Assembly: GCA_022843305.1 (NCBI GenBank)
Contig: JALHNX010000014.1
Span: forward strand, 1-50,521
Origin: Pyrinomonadaceae bacterium
GTDB taxonomy: Bacteria > Acidobacteriota > Blastocatellia > Pyrinomonadales > Pyrinomonadaceae
Length of the DNA: 50,521 nucleotides
Reading direction: 5' to 3'
Shown here: positions 8,417 through 17,057 of the stretch, in pieces
Layout: each line of letters starts with the position of its first letter
Numbering within the stretch: the stretch's first letter is position 1
The notes under the pieces: generated by a model
Seen by the model: only the letters and a program-made list of their open reading frames with translations
Database searches by the model: none
Told to the model about the DNA's origin: nothing
Position numbers and translations under genes: made by a program

Positions 8417-9592
8417 ATGAAAGCAGTATGCTGGATGGGCAAACACAACGTCAGCGTCGAAAACGTGCCTGACCCATCAATTCTTAATTCGCGCGACGCG
8501 ATCATCAAAATCACAAGCACCGCCATTTGCGGTTCCGATCTGCATCTATACAACGGATTTATTCCGACAATGGAGCAGGGCGACATTCTCGGACATGAGT
8601 TTATGGGCGAAGTTGTTGAACTTGGCAGCAGCGTTACAAACCTGAAAAAAGGCGACCGCGTCGTCGTGCCGTTCACGATCGCCTGCGGAAGTTGTTTTTT
8701 CTGCAAGAAAGATCTTTGGTCGGCTTGCGATAACTCGAATCCGAAACCGACCGCCCAGGAAACGGTTTATGGTTTTACAGGTTCGGGGCTTTTCGGTTTT
8801 TCACATATGATGGGCGGATTCGCGGGCGGACAAGCCGAATATGTGCGCGTCCCGTTCGCCGATGTCGGACCGCTGAAAATTCCCGACGGGTTGGAAGACG
8901 AACAGGTTTTGTTTCTTTCCGACATTTTTCCGACGGGTTATCAGGCGGCGGAAAACTGCAACATTCAGGAAGGCGACACAGTCGCCATTTGGGGAGCCGG
9001 TCCGGTCGGACAGTTCGCCGTCAAATCGGCGTTTATGCTCGGTGCGGAAAAAGTCGTCTTGATCGATCATTACAATGATCGTCTCGAACTCGCGCAAAAG
9101 GAAAACGAAAATCTCGAAACGATCAATTTCGACAATGAAGACGTTTACACCAAACTTCTCGATCTGACGGGCGGACGCGGTCCCGATTCGTGCATTGATG
9201 CGGTCGGTCTGGAATCGCACGGCTCGTCGCCCGACGCGCTTCTCGATTACGCGAAAGCCGCCGTTTTTCTGGCGACCGACCGTCTCCACGCGCTTCGGCA
9301 GGCGATCTATTGCTGCCGCAAGGGCGGAACGGTTTCGATTCCGGGCGTTTACGGCGGATTTTTGGATAAATTCCCGCTCGGCGCGGCGTTCGGCAAAGGT
9401 TTGACCTTCAAAATGGGACAAACCAATATGCATTCTTATATGCCGCGACTCCTCGAAGCGATTCAGGAAGACAAAATTGATCCGCGTTTCGTCATCTCGC
9501 ACCGTTTGAATCTGAGCGAAGCGCCGATGGCTTATGACCAGTTCAACAAGGAAAAAGACACTTGGCGCAAAGTTGTTTTGAAACCGCACTAA
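8417..9592 (+). CDS. zinc-dependent alcohol dehydrogenase (formaldehyde dehydrogenase-like)
   Basis: 391 residues of the MDR superfamily. Catalytic zinc ligands are in CGSDLHLY and GHEFMGEV; the structural zinc loop is [15 protein letters not shown]. The Rossmann motif is [10 protein letters not shown] near 194. A long insert after the zinc loop and the pattern near VGLESHG resemble glutathione-independent formaldehyde dehydrogenases, but the substrate is uncertain. A strong ribosome binding site (AAGGAGGAA at about 8399) precedes the ATG. Last gene of the SDR-SRPBCC-ADH run. Confidence 0.92.
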   Translation: MKAVCWMGKHNVSVENVPDPSILNSRDAIIKITSTAICGSDLHLYNGFIPTMEQGDILGHEFMGEVVELGSSVTNLKKGDRVVVPFTIACGSCFFCKKDLWSACDNSNPKPTAQETVYGFTGSGLFGFSHMMGGFAGGQAEYVRVPFADVGPLKIPDGLEDEQVLFLSDIFPTGYQAAENCNIQEGDTVAIWGAGPVGQFAVKSAFMLGAEKVVLIDHYNDRLELAQKENENLETINFDNEDVYTKLLDLTGGRGPDSCIDAVGLESHGSSPDALLDYAKAAVFLATDRLHALRQAIYCCRKGGTVSIPGVYGGFLDKFPLGAAFGKGLTFKMGQTNMHSYMPRLLEAIQEDKIDPRFVISHRLNLSEAPMAYDQFNKEKDTWRKVVLKPH

Positions 9593-9596
9593 AGTT

Positions 9597-9641
9597 AGTA
9601 AGCAGTTGGCAGTATGATTTTTTTACTGCCAACTGCCTACT
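9597..9641. terminator. inverted repeat between convergent genes, likely bidirectional terminator
   Basis: Arms 9597-9614 and 9624-9641 are 18 bp each with one mismatch (core GCAGTTGGCAGTA / TACTGCCAACTGC), loop 9 bases containing T-rich sequence. It follows the alcohol dehydrogenase stop by 4 bases and overlaps the last codons of the convergent YeiH gene. It could also be one of the dispersed repeats in this window. Confidence 0.65.
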
Positions 9642-10575
9642 TCAAAGAAAATACTGCCCACAAAGAAACCAGCGAAATTACGATCCACAGCAAAACGCCT
9701 TGCAAAAACGGTTTCAGACCGACTTTTCTCAAAGTTTCGCGCGAAAGACTAGACCCGATCAAAAACAGCGTCACGGTCAAACCGGTTTTTGCAAGATTGA
9801 CGAGCGCGTCAAAAATGCTCGGCTGAACCGCGTTCGGCGCGTATGTTCGCAAAACCGTCGCCAAAAGAAACAAAAGGATAAACCACGGAATCGCAATTGT
9901 AGTTTTGCCGCCGCCGTTTTGTTGACGGTAAATAAAAGCGAAAATCAGCGCAATCGGCGCGATCCACAAGGCGCGGGCGAGTTTGACGGTAGTTGCGATC
10001 TGCAAGGCTTCGCTTCCATATTTCGCACTTGCGCCGACGACCGAACTCGTGTCGTGAATGGCAATCGCCGACCAGATTCCGAATTGATTTTCCGTCAAAT
10101 TAAGCGCGTGTCCGATGATTGGAAACGCGATAAGCGCGACGGAATTCAGGATAAAAACCGTGCAGAGCGACACGGAAATTTCTTCCGAATCGGCATCAAT
10201 CGCGGGCGCGACCGCCGCAATCGCACTGCCGCCGCAAATCGCCGTCCCAGACGAAATCAGCGCGGAAGTTTTGTCGTTGATTTTAAGCAGTTTACCGATC
10301 AGCCAACCGAGAATCAAAGTTCCGAAAATCGTCGCGACCGTAAAATAGATGCCGTCTTTTCCCGCCTTTAAAACATTCGAAAGATTCATTCCGAAACCGA
10401 GCAGAACGACGCTGAATTGCAATAAAATTCTCGTCCATCTGCTGACGGCGCGTGAAAAAGGATTGCCGATTTTTAACGCCAGAAACAATCCCAAAGCAAG
10501 CCCGATCGGCGGCGAAACGTAAGGCGTTAAGCAAGCGATGATGAATATAAAAAAGACGACTTTCTGCTGTAACAT
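9637..10575 (-). CDS. YeiH/UPF0324 family putative sulfate exporter
   Basis: 312 residues, highly hydrophobic with about nine to ten membrane helices. The family signatures are visible: FSVVLLGFGMNLS near 52-64, SSGTAICGGSAIAAVAPAI near 107-125, and IWSAIAIHDTSSVVGA near 164-180. Members are annotated as putative sulfate or taurine-related exporters, with weak experimental support. Usually a LysR regulator is adjacent; none is seen here. A perfect palindrome sits immediately upstream of the start. Confidence 0.92.
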   Translation of the reverse strand: MLQQKVVFFIFIIACLTPYVSPPIGLALGLFLALKIGNPFSRAVSRWTRILLQFSVVLLGFGMNLSNVLKAGKDGIYFTVATIFGTLILGWLIGKLLKINDKTSALISSGTAICGGSAIAAVAPAIDADSEEISVSLCTVFILNSVALIAFPIIGHALNLTENQFGIWSAIAIHDTSSVVGASAKYGSEALQIATTVKLARALWIAPIALIFAFIYRQQNGGGKTTIAIPWFILLFLLATVLRTYAPNAVQPSIFDALVNLAKTGLTVTLFLIGSSLSRETLRKVGLKPFLQGVLLWIVISLVSLWAVFSLK

Positions 10576-10578
10576 ATT

Positions 10579-10602
10579 GTCGGAACCGCCGGCGGTTCCG
10601 AC
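10579..10602. repeat. perfect 24-bp palindrome just upstream of the yeiH-like start
   Basis: The half-site GTCGGAACCGCC is followed directly by its exact reverse complement. It ends three bases from the ATG at 10575 (10573-10575), occupying the place of the ribosome binding site. It could be an operator, an RNA hairpin hiding the translation start, or an inserted repeat. Confidence 0.75.
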
Positions 10603-10718
10603 TTTAATTCAAAATCCCGAAACCATTTATGAGCAGGCTCGTCGTTCTGCTGAGCGGATTTTTATGGATCTACTTTTCATCTTCTGAGCATTGGGCGAGC
10701 TTAAAAAAAAATAGCTGA

Positions 10719-11468
10719 CTAATTTTGCGCCTTGCCTTGCTTTGCGACCGCTTCTTCGGCGGCTTTGACGGCTTCCGCGTCGCCGAGATAGAAGCTTTTC
10801 TTCGGCGTCATGTTTTTGTCGAGTTCATAAACAAGCGGAATTCCCGTCGGAATATTGCGGCTGACAATATCTTCGTCGGAAATCGTGTCGAGATATTTGA
10901 CCAAAGCGCGAAGCGAATTGCCGTGCGCGGCGATAATAATGCGTTTTCCTTCTTTAATTTTCGGCGCGATTTCTTCCTGATAATACGGCACGACGCGCTC
11001 GACCGTCTGTTTTAAGGCTTCGGCTTTCGGAAACATTTCCGGCTTGATAAACGCATAACGCGGGTCTTTGCCATACCAGCGTTCGTCGGTTTCTTCCAGA
11101 AGCGTCGGCAGAACGTCGTAGCTTCTGCGCCAGACCAAAACCTGTTCTTCGCCGTATTGCGCGGCGGTTTCCGCTTTGTTCAAACCTTGCAGCGCGCCGT
11201 AATGACGTTCGTTCAAAAGCCACGATTTGGTTTCGGGAATCCACATCAGATCCATCTCGTCGAGAATTATCCAGAGCGTTCGGATGGCGCGTTTGAGAAC
11301 CGACGTGTAGGCTTCGTCAAACGTAAAACCTTCGGCTTTCAACAATTTACCCGCCGCGTGCGCTTCTTCCTTGCCGAGTTCGGAAAGATCGACATCCTTC
11401 CATCCCGTAAAACGATTTTCCTTGTTCCACTCGCTTTGTCCGTGTCTGATTAAAACTAATTTGTGCAT
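10719..11468 (-). CDS. gpmA: 2,3-bisphosphoglycerate-dependent phosphoglycerate mutase
   Basis: 249 residues. It interconverts 2- and 3-phosphoglycerate in glycolysis and gluconeogenesis. The phosphohistidine motif is [10 protein letters not shown] (His9), with the dPGM hallmarks [24 protein letters not shown] and the second active-site histidine in [14 protein letters not shown]. Length matches the family. It stands apart from its neighbours, with more than 100 bases on each side. Confidence 0.97.
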   Translation of the reverse strand: MHKLVLIRHGQSEWNKENRFTGWKDVDLSELGKEEAHAAGKLLKAEGFTFDEAYTSVLKRAIRTLWIILDEMDLMWIPETKSWLLNERHYGALQGLNKAETAAQYGEEQVLVWRRSYDVLPTLLEETDERWYGKDPRYAFIKPEMFPKAEALKQTVERVVPYYQEEIAPKIKEGKRIIIAAHGNSLRALVKYLDTISDEDIVSRNIPTGIPLVYELDKNMTPKKSFYLGDAEAVKAAEEAVAKQGKAQN

Positions 11469-11530
11469 ATTTTTTTAAATCTCTGTCTGAAGTTAAATGT
11501 TTAAAGCCTTTCCTTAATTAAACTCTAAAC

Positions 11531-11569
11531 AAAAAAAAGGCTCAAGTTTCATAAAAAGAAACTTGAGCC
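11531..11569 (-). terminator. rho-independent terminator after the GerMN-like gene
   Basis: A perfect 12-bp stem (GGCTCAAGTTTC at 11539-11550 with its complement at 11558-11569) has a 7-base loop. On the minus strand it is followed by eight T (A run 11531-11538). It lies 26 bases after the end of the 11595-12689 gene. Confidence 0.92.
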
Positions 11570-11594
11570 GATCAGCAAAATTATCCTTTCGGTT

Positions 11595-12689
11595 TTACTT
11601 ACATCTTGGAAATTGGCGTTCCATCTGGGCATCGAATAAGGTTTCTCCGATCGCACAAATTTCGACTTTTTTGACGGTCGGAAATTGCTTTGCGGTTTTT
11701 TCTATCGCCTCAAGGAAAATGAATGAACCGAGAGTTCCGTAATTTGTTTCGTTCTTCGGCTGTGAAAATTTGACGGTTGCGATGCCGTTTTTCAACACCA
11801 CGCCTTCAAATTTCATTCCGAAGGTTACTGAACCGAAGCCTTTTTCTTCCTCGTATTTCGTCGCGCCTTTAAATAATTCTTCGAGCGTCGGGCGCAAAGG
11901 CGCGGCGGCTTCGACTTCGCGTTCGACCGTTCCGAGAACGAAATTTTTATTCGGCTGGTTGTCATTTACCCGCCAGAGATATAGTTTTACCCGTTTAAAT
12001 CCTGCTTCCAGATATTCGTTGGTCGGTTTATTGTAAATGACCTTGTTTTTGAGAATTACGTTCAAATTGTGGATTTCGGTTTTCGCGGATTTGACCGTCG
12101 CTCTCTTTGTCGGAAACGCGCTCTTTTTTGCGTCAGGATAATCTCTGGATTGAATGATGGTTTCCCAATCATCTTCTTTATAAAACAAAAGCGTCAATTT
12201 ATCGCCGTTTTGCCGGGAAAGTTCCGCGAACGGGCGAAAAAAGACTTCGCCGCGTTTCGGGTCAACGACCGAAAAATACGAAGCGCCGAGTCCGCCGTCT
12301 TCCATTCTGACCAACAGTGCGATCCGCCCGTTTTTGAGTTTTACTTCCGATAAACCCACGACCATATAATATTGCTCCATTATTTTGCGGGTTTTGCCTG
12401 TTTTGACTTCGTAAATTTTGAGCGAATGCCCTTCGTTTTCAAATCCGCCCGCGCCGTCGCGGTCTGAATAGACGACTTCTCTGCCGTCATTGATGATCCA
12501 AACATCAATCGCATGTTCGGCAATCATTTTCTGTTGCCCGTTGACGGTAATAAAAGCCTGCCCGCCAAATTCACGGTTTTCCGTTTTAATTTCAAAAGCC
12601 GTGGCGCGTAAATCCTGCGCGATTGCCGAAATTGCAGAAATCCCGATTAAAACCGTAAAGATTGATAAATATAGTGTTATTCGTTTCAT
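11595..12689 (-). CDS. secreted protein with C-terminal GerMN-like domain
   Basis: About 364 residues from the ATG at 12689, chosen because it gives a classical signal peptide (MKRITLYLSIFTVLIGISAISAIAQ) and has GGGGAA upstream; a longer reading would overlap folC. The middle (about 30-200) looks like a beta-rich domain with periodic strands. The last ~110 residues (LRPTLEELFKGATKYEEEKGF, then GIATVKFSQP and FPTVKKVEICAIGE) match the GerMN pattern, a domain of unknown exact role found in spore germination and cell-envelope lipoproteins. Exported; function unknown. Probably cotranscribed with folC. Confidence 0.75.
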   Translation of the reverse strand: MKRITLYLSIFTVLIGISAISAIAQDLRATAFEIKTENREFGGQAFITVNGQQKMIAEHAIDVWIINDGREVVYSDRDGAGGFENEGHSLKIYEVKTGKTRKIMEQYYMVVGLSEVKLKNGRIALLVRMEDGGLGASYFSVVDPKRGEVFFRPFAELSRQNGDKLTLLFYKEDDWETIIQSRDYPDAKKSAFPTKRATVKSAKTEIHNLNVILKNKVIYNKPTNEYLEAGFKRVKLYLWRVNDNQPNKNFVLGTVEREVEAAAPLRPTLEELFKGATKYEEEKGFGSVTFGMKFEGVVLKNGIATVKFSQPKNETNYGTLGSFIFLEAIEKTAKQFPTVKKVEICAIGETLFDAQMERQFPRCK

Positions 12690-12702
12690 AAATTCCCCAT
12701 TT

Positions 12703-13995
12703 TCAGACCGCCCGACGCAAAACATTTTGCGCTTCCCCGACCAGATAAAGCGAACCCGTCACGCAAATTATTCCGTTTGCCGCAAATTGCGGCGCGATTT
12801 TTAAGGCTTCTTCGACTGTTTCCGTAACGACCAGATTTTGTTTGTCGAAATCTTTCGGAACAAATTTTATTAATTCGCCGGTTTCCATCGAGCGCGGATT
12901 ATCGGGTTTTGTCAGAATCAAGGTTGCGGCTTTCGGAAAAAGAAGCTCGGCGATTTCCGCCAAATTCTTTTCGCGCATCGAGCCGAAAACAAGCGTTATC
13001 GGCTGATTAACAAATTCGTCCAGATATTCACGCAGAGCCTTCGCGCCGGAAACATTATGCGCCCCATCGAATAAAACTCCCTCGTAAAATTCGAGCCGTC
13101 CTTTATTTTTTGCGGTTTCCAAGCCTTTCCAGATATTTTCTTTTTCAATTTCAAACCCGAATTCGCGCAAAGTTTCGGCAAGATTGACGGCAACCAACGC
13201 ATTGACAATCTGATGTTTACCCGCCAAACCCAATACAATATCGTGATAAACATCATTTTCGGTTGAGAAATTTATGGCAATCAGCGATTTTTCCGCTCTT
13301 TTGATTTGAATATCCTCTGAAATAAATAGCGGGTTAACACCGGTTTCCCGGCATCTTTCCAAAATTACTTTTTGAGCTTCGTTTTGTTGCGTTGCAATTA
13401 TGACTTTGGTATTTTCCCGAATTATCGCCGCTTTTTCCGCCGTGATTACGGCTAATGTGTTCCCCAAAATTCGTTGATGATCGTAATCAACCGGCGTGAT
13501 TGCGACGATTTCCGCATTGACGGCGGTTATCGCGTCTAATCGTCCGCCAAGACCTGTTTCCAAAATCGCCAATTCTATTTTCGCTTCGGCAAAAGCGTTC
13601 AAAGCAATCGCCGTTACCTGTTCAAAATAGGTCGGGACGGTTTTGAGTTCGCCTTTTTTAACTAATATTTCTGACCTTTCTCTGATAACGCCAGCGTGCC
13701 GCGCAAAATCTTCTTCCGAAATTTCTTTGCCGTTTATGCGGACTCTTTCGGTCACCGAAATCAAATGCGGCGAAGCCGTCATTCCGACCGAAATTCCGGC
13801 GTTTAAACAAATCGCTTCGAGAAAAGCGCAGGTCGAGCCTTTGCCGTTCGTTCCGGCGACCTGAACTTTTAGATAATTATTTTGCGGATCGCCGAGCGCA
13901 TCGAGAAGTTTGCCGATGTTTTCAAGCCCGAGCTTCATCGCCAAAACTTCGTTGCCCAAACCGTAGAGATATTCGAGAGATTCGTTGAAGTTCAC
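12703..13995 (-). CDS. folC: bifunctional folylpolyglutamate synthase / dihydrofolate synthase
   Basis: 430 residues of the Mur-ligase-like family. It adds glutamate to dihydropteroate and folates. The ATP-binding loop is AGTNGKGST (48-55), followed by ASPHLISVTERVRING (substrate loop), LETGLGGRLDAITAV and DGAHNVSGAKALREYL. Length is typical. It lies 6 bases downstream of the methyltransferase gene and 13 bases before the GerMN-like gene on the same strand, so the row 16892-11595 could be one long transcript. Confidence 0.95.
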   Translation of the reverse strand: MNFNESLEYLYGLGNEVLAMKLGLENIGKLLDALGDPQNNYLKVQVAGTNGKGSTCAFLEAICLNAGISVGMTASPHLISVTERVRINGKEISEEDFARHAGVIRERSEILVKKGELKTVPTYFEQVTAIALNAFAEAKIELAILETGLGGRLDAITAVNAEIVAITPVDYDHQRILGNTLAVITAEKAAIIRENTKVIIATQQNEAQKVILERCRETGVNPLFISEDIQIKRAEKSLIAINFSTENDVYHDIVLGLAGKHQIVNALVAVNLAETLREFGFEIEKENIWKGLETAKNKGRLEFYEGVLFDGAHNVSGAKALREYLDEFVNQPITLVFGSMREKNLAEIAELLFPKAATLILTKPDNPRSMETGELIKFVPKDFDKQNLVVTETVEEALKIAPQFAANGIICVTGSLYLVGEAQNVLRRAV

Positions 13996-14001
13996 TTAGT
14001 T

Positions 14002-15243
14002 TTAGTTTTTTGACTGTTTATTTTTCTCGCATACGACTAAGTATTCTTTATTCATTGTCGCCCGACTTTCACCGACTTTATTGGATGGAGAATTTTTAAG
14101 CGGCATTGATTTACTCCCCAGAAGCCTTTCGTAAGTAAATAGATGTGAAAACCCGTTAGCTTCAAATTTTTCCGCAATAAACTGGTCGGTCGGAAGCTGC
14201 ACATCTTTTACTCGTCTGTTTCCGACAACATAAATAATTTTTCCGCCTTTTTTCACACTTTTGGCAACATCTTCGATTGAATAATTCAAATCCTCGTAAA
14301 ATGATGAAATTTCTAAAGCTCTTTTCGGGGAAATCTTTTCAATTTCCCAAATATAATCGGCTATCAATCCTTCGTTATAAATTTCTTTGACTTTTTTTCC
14401 GCCCATTAAATAATTATCAATCTGACGCGCATAACCGATTCCGAGCCATTCGTTGCTAAACATCGAAAACTGCCCGTAAGCAACAGTCGTTTTGCTGTCG
14501 CCGTAAGGCGGACTCGTCAAAACAACGTCAAAATAATTTTCTTTGGCGGGAAAGGCATTATAATTGATTTCAATTTTTGCACCGTTGATTTTTGGATAGT
14601 AACAATATTGATAAATGTCTGACACCTTATTCAATTTTTCAAAATAAACGCCGAAAACATCGGGATTAAAATTCAAAACATCTTCGGATTTCATTCGGTA
14701 TAATTTGAATTCGTTGTTTCGCGTGTATGAACAATCGCGGATGGTTTCGGAAAGCGCAACCAGAAAAAGTCCTTGAATATTATGGTCTATTTTTTCGATA
14801 AAGTTTTTGAGGACCGCCAGACGTTGAAGAACTTGTTTCGAGAACCAAAAATCAATATTATAAATGTCCGGCGGTTTTACGCTTCGCAGATTTTCTTCAT
14901 CTTTTATAAAATCAAAAACTTCATTTCTGAGATATTGTTTTGCCGATTTGACCTTCTCCAAATCTACTTTCGTAAACTTGGCTTTTGAGATCAGAACGGC
15001 TAACGGATTGATGTCATATCCATACATTTCCTGCAAACCGCTTTCCAATCCGACGGCAAATGACGAACCCGAACCGCAATACGGGTCAAGCATTTTTCCT
15101 TGTTTGAGATTCAGTTCCTTAAATAATTCAATACCGATTTGAGGCAGCATCGTCGCCGGATATTTATGCAGATTCGGGTAAATAGAAGCGTAAGATTGCC
15201 CTGCAAAATCATATTTTTCATTTCTGATTATTTGATATTTCAT
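14002..15243 (-). CDS. DNA methyltransferase (TSPPY amino-methyltransferase)
   Basis: 413 residues. The S-adenosylmethionine site is MLDPYCGSGSSF (51-62), and the catalytic motif VVLTSPPYGDS lies near residue 240, the hallmark of N4-cytosine/N6-adenine methyltransferases. Motif order cannot be read with certainty: an FxGxG-like motif precedes the catalytic one. A YPATMLPQIG stretch at the N-terminus resembles restriction-associated methylases. Its ATG overlaps the stop of the preceding gene (ATGA), so it pairs with the endonuclease. Recognition site unknown. It appears intact, whereas its partner is broken. Confidence 0.9.
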   Translation of the reverse strand: MKYQIIRNEKYDFAGQSYASIYPNLHKYPATMLPQIGIELFKELNLKQGKMLDPYCGSGSSFAVGLESGLQEMYGYDINPLAVLISKAKFTKVDLEKVKSAKQYLRNEVFDFIKDEENLRSVKPPDIYNIDFWFSKQVLQRLAVLKNFIEKIDHNIQGLFLVALSETIRDCSYTRNNEFKLYRMKSEDVLNFNPDVFGVYFEKLNKVSDIYQYCYYPKINGAKIEINYNAFPAKENYFDVVLTSPPYGDSKTTVAYGQFSMFSNEWLGIGYARQIDNYLMGGKKVKEIYNEGLIADYIWEIEKISPKRALEISSFYEDLNYSIEDVAKSVKKGGKIIYVVGNRRVKDVQLPTDQFIAEKFEANGFSHLFTYERLLGSKSMPLKNSPSNKVGESRATMNKEYLVVCEKNKQSKN

Positions 15244-16008
15244 AAATTTGCATTGACATAATCGGGTAGTTCAGACAATTTTGATATAAAATCAGCGTCA
15301 ACATCTTTTGCAATAAAAGCGTTATCAAAAAATTTAAACATTCCGCGATGTTGCGGATTGTTAATTTCATTATAAAAATTAACCGTCGCAAAACAAACCA
15401 AAGGCATTTCTTCGGCTTCGTAAGAAATATTGTATTTGTCTTTAATGCTATTGGCGGAAGTCGCTATTTCCATCAATAATTTCCATTTGTAAGTTTGTCC
15501 GGTCTCTTTCGCGCAGAGAAGTTTTTAGCGAAAGAATGATGCAATTCGGCGATTCTTTATTTTCTTTGTATGAATAAATTATCAAATCGCAATCAGGCTT
15601 TTGCGTTTCACCATCAACATTAATGGTTGATAATTTGTTGAAATTTCTAACTTTTGATTTTTGACTTGTCACAAAAATATCGGAACGAATGTTTTCGTGA
15701 ATTTTATTGTTTAGAAAAATATAGACAATTGCTTGCGAAAAGGAATTTCCGGCGATTGATTTTATAGCTTGTTTTTCGTCTCGAATTTCACCGCTCAATT
15801 TTCTTTGTGTTAAATAAGCATTAACAAAAGGTAACGCTTGGAAAAGTATGCTGTGTATCCGATTGAAAACCAATTTCCAATTTTCTTGAGGTGTTTGATT
15901 ATTATTCACAACAAAATCATCAATTAGTCTTAGCGTTTCAGTTAAATACGGAACGGCTTTTATTCTTATTAAGGTTTTATTTTCTTCTTTGCTTAATTCA
16001 TAAGCCAT
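15240..16008 (-). pseudogene. restriction endonuclease (PD-(D/E)XK, BsaWI-like), split by a frameshift
   Basis: Two overlapping frames. The first (15448-16008) gives 186 residues ending KPDCDLIIYSYK...CIILSLKTSLRERDR, a PD-(D/E)XK-type core followed by the SLKTSLRER motif common in type II endonucleases. The second frame then reads QTYKWKLLMEIATSANSIKDKY and continues 78 codons to the stop at 15240-15242. The natural joint is at about 15490-15500, where R-E-R should run straight into QTYKWK; one extra or two missing bases explain it. Joined length is about 255. The cognate methylase follows with a 4-base overlap. The family name is a best guess from memory of the motif. Broken as read, so the methylase may be solitary. 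Confidence 0.75.
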
Positions 16009-16028
16009 AATTTAATGTTGCTCAAACT

Positions 16029-16892
16029 TTATTTAATTGCTGCATTCATCATAAAATCGAGCAGTCGAATTATGGTTTCGCGCATTTCGCGGCGGTCAAT
16101 GACGCGGTCAACCATTCCGTGTTCGAGCAGAAACTCCGAACGCTGAAAGCCTTTCGGGAGTTTCTGGCGGATGGTTTGTTCGATAACTCTTGGTCCGGCA
16201 AAACCGATTAACGCCTTTGGTTCTGCCAAATTAACGTCGCCGAGCATCGCAAAGCTCGCGGTTACGCCGCCGGTCGTCGGGTCTGTCAGAACGGATATGA
16301 ACGGCAGACGCGCATCGTGAAGACGCGCCAGCGCGGCGGAAATCTTCGCCATCTGCATTAATGAAAAAGTGCCTTCCTGCATTCGCGCGCCGCCCGAAGC
16401 CGAAAAAATGACGACCGCGCCGCGTGTTTCAAACGCCCGTTCGACGAGCCGCGTGATCTTTTCGCCGACCGCCGATCCCATCGAACCGCCGATAAACGAC
16501 ATATCCATCGCGCCCGCGTAGGTCAGATGTCCGCCGACCAATCCCTTGCCGGAAACGATTGCTTCGGGCAAACCCGAGGATTTTTTCGCGGCTTCGATGC
16601 GGTCTTTATAAGGTTTCGTATCAACAAATCCGAGCGGGTCGCTTGATGTAACTTCCTCGTCGAGTTTTTCGTATCTGCCGTCGTCAAACAGAGTGTCGAG
16701 CCGTTCGCGCGCACCCAGACGAAAATGATAAGCGCAATGGGTGCAAACCTGTAAAGATTCGATCAATTCGCGTTTGTAAAGCGGATTCTCGCATTCGGGA
16801 CATTTGACGAAAATGCCTTCGGTTTTGACTGTGCGTTCTTCGCCGTCGCCTTGTTCTTCTATCTTTGGTTTATTTCTGCGAAACCAGGACAT
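16029..16892 (-). CDS. accD: acetyl-CoA carboxylase carboxyltransferase subunit beta
   Basis: 287 residues. With AccA it transfers carboxyl from biotin to acetyl-CoA, making malonyl-CoA for fatty acid synthesis. The N-terminal zinc ribbon has C31, C34, C50 and C53 (CPEC...CTHC). The crotonase-fold core shows GKGLVGGHLTYAGAMDMSFIGGSMGSAVGEKI and SASGGARMQEGTFSLMQMAK. Full length for the family. The next gene downstream on this strand is the restriction endonuclease, 20 bases away. The 5' third plus promoter region is duplicated at 19190-19479. Confidence 0.97.
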   Translation of the reverse strand: MSWFRRNKPKIEEQGDGEERTVKTEGIFVKCPECENPLYKRELIESLQVCTHCAYHFRLGARERLDTLFDDGRYEKLDEEVTSSDPLGFVDTKPYKDRIEAAKKSSGLPEAIVSGKGLVGGHLTYAGAMDMSFIGGSMGSAVGEKITRLVERAFETRGAVVIFSASGGARMQEGTFSLMQMAKISAALARLHDARLPFISVLTDPTTGGVTASFAMLGDVNLAEPKALIGFAGPRVIEQTIRQKLPKGFQRSEFLLEHGMVDRVIDRREMRETIIRLLDFMMNAAIK

Positions 16893-16979
16893 ATATTATT
16901 TTTGATTCCAGTATAGCGATTTAATAAGTTTCTAAGATTAGCACAAGCGGGCGCGAAGTGCATTTATTAAATCAAAATC
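16687..16979. repeat. accD 5' region, source copy of a ~290-bp duplication
   Basis: This stretch (first ~68 codons of accD and its upstream region) recurs at 19190-19479 in the same orientation, with a handful of substitutions and a 3-base length difference. The shared sequence includes the upstream motif AGCACAAGC...GCGCGAAGTGCA. Confidence 0.9.
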
Positions 16980-17057
16980 TGATTGCTAAATAATTCGTTT
17001 TTGTGGTAAATTCACACTCGAAAAATATTTAAAACCAAACGATTCCGCCCTAAATTT

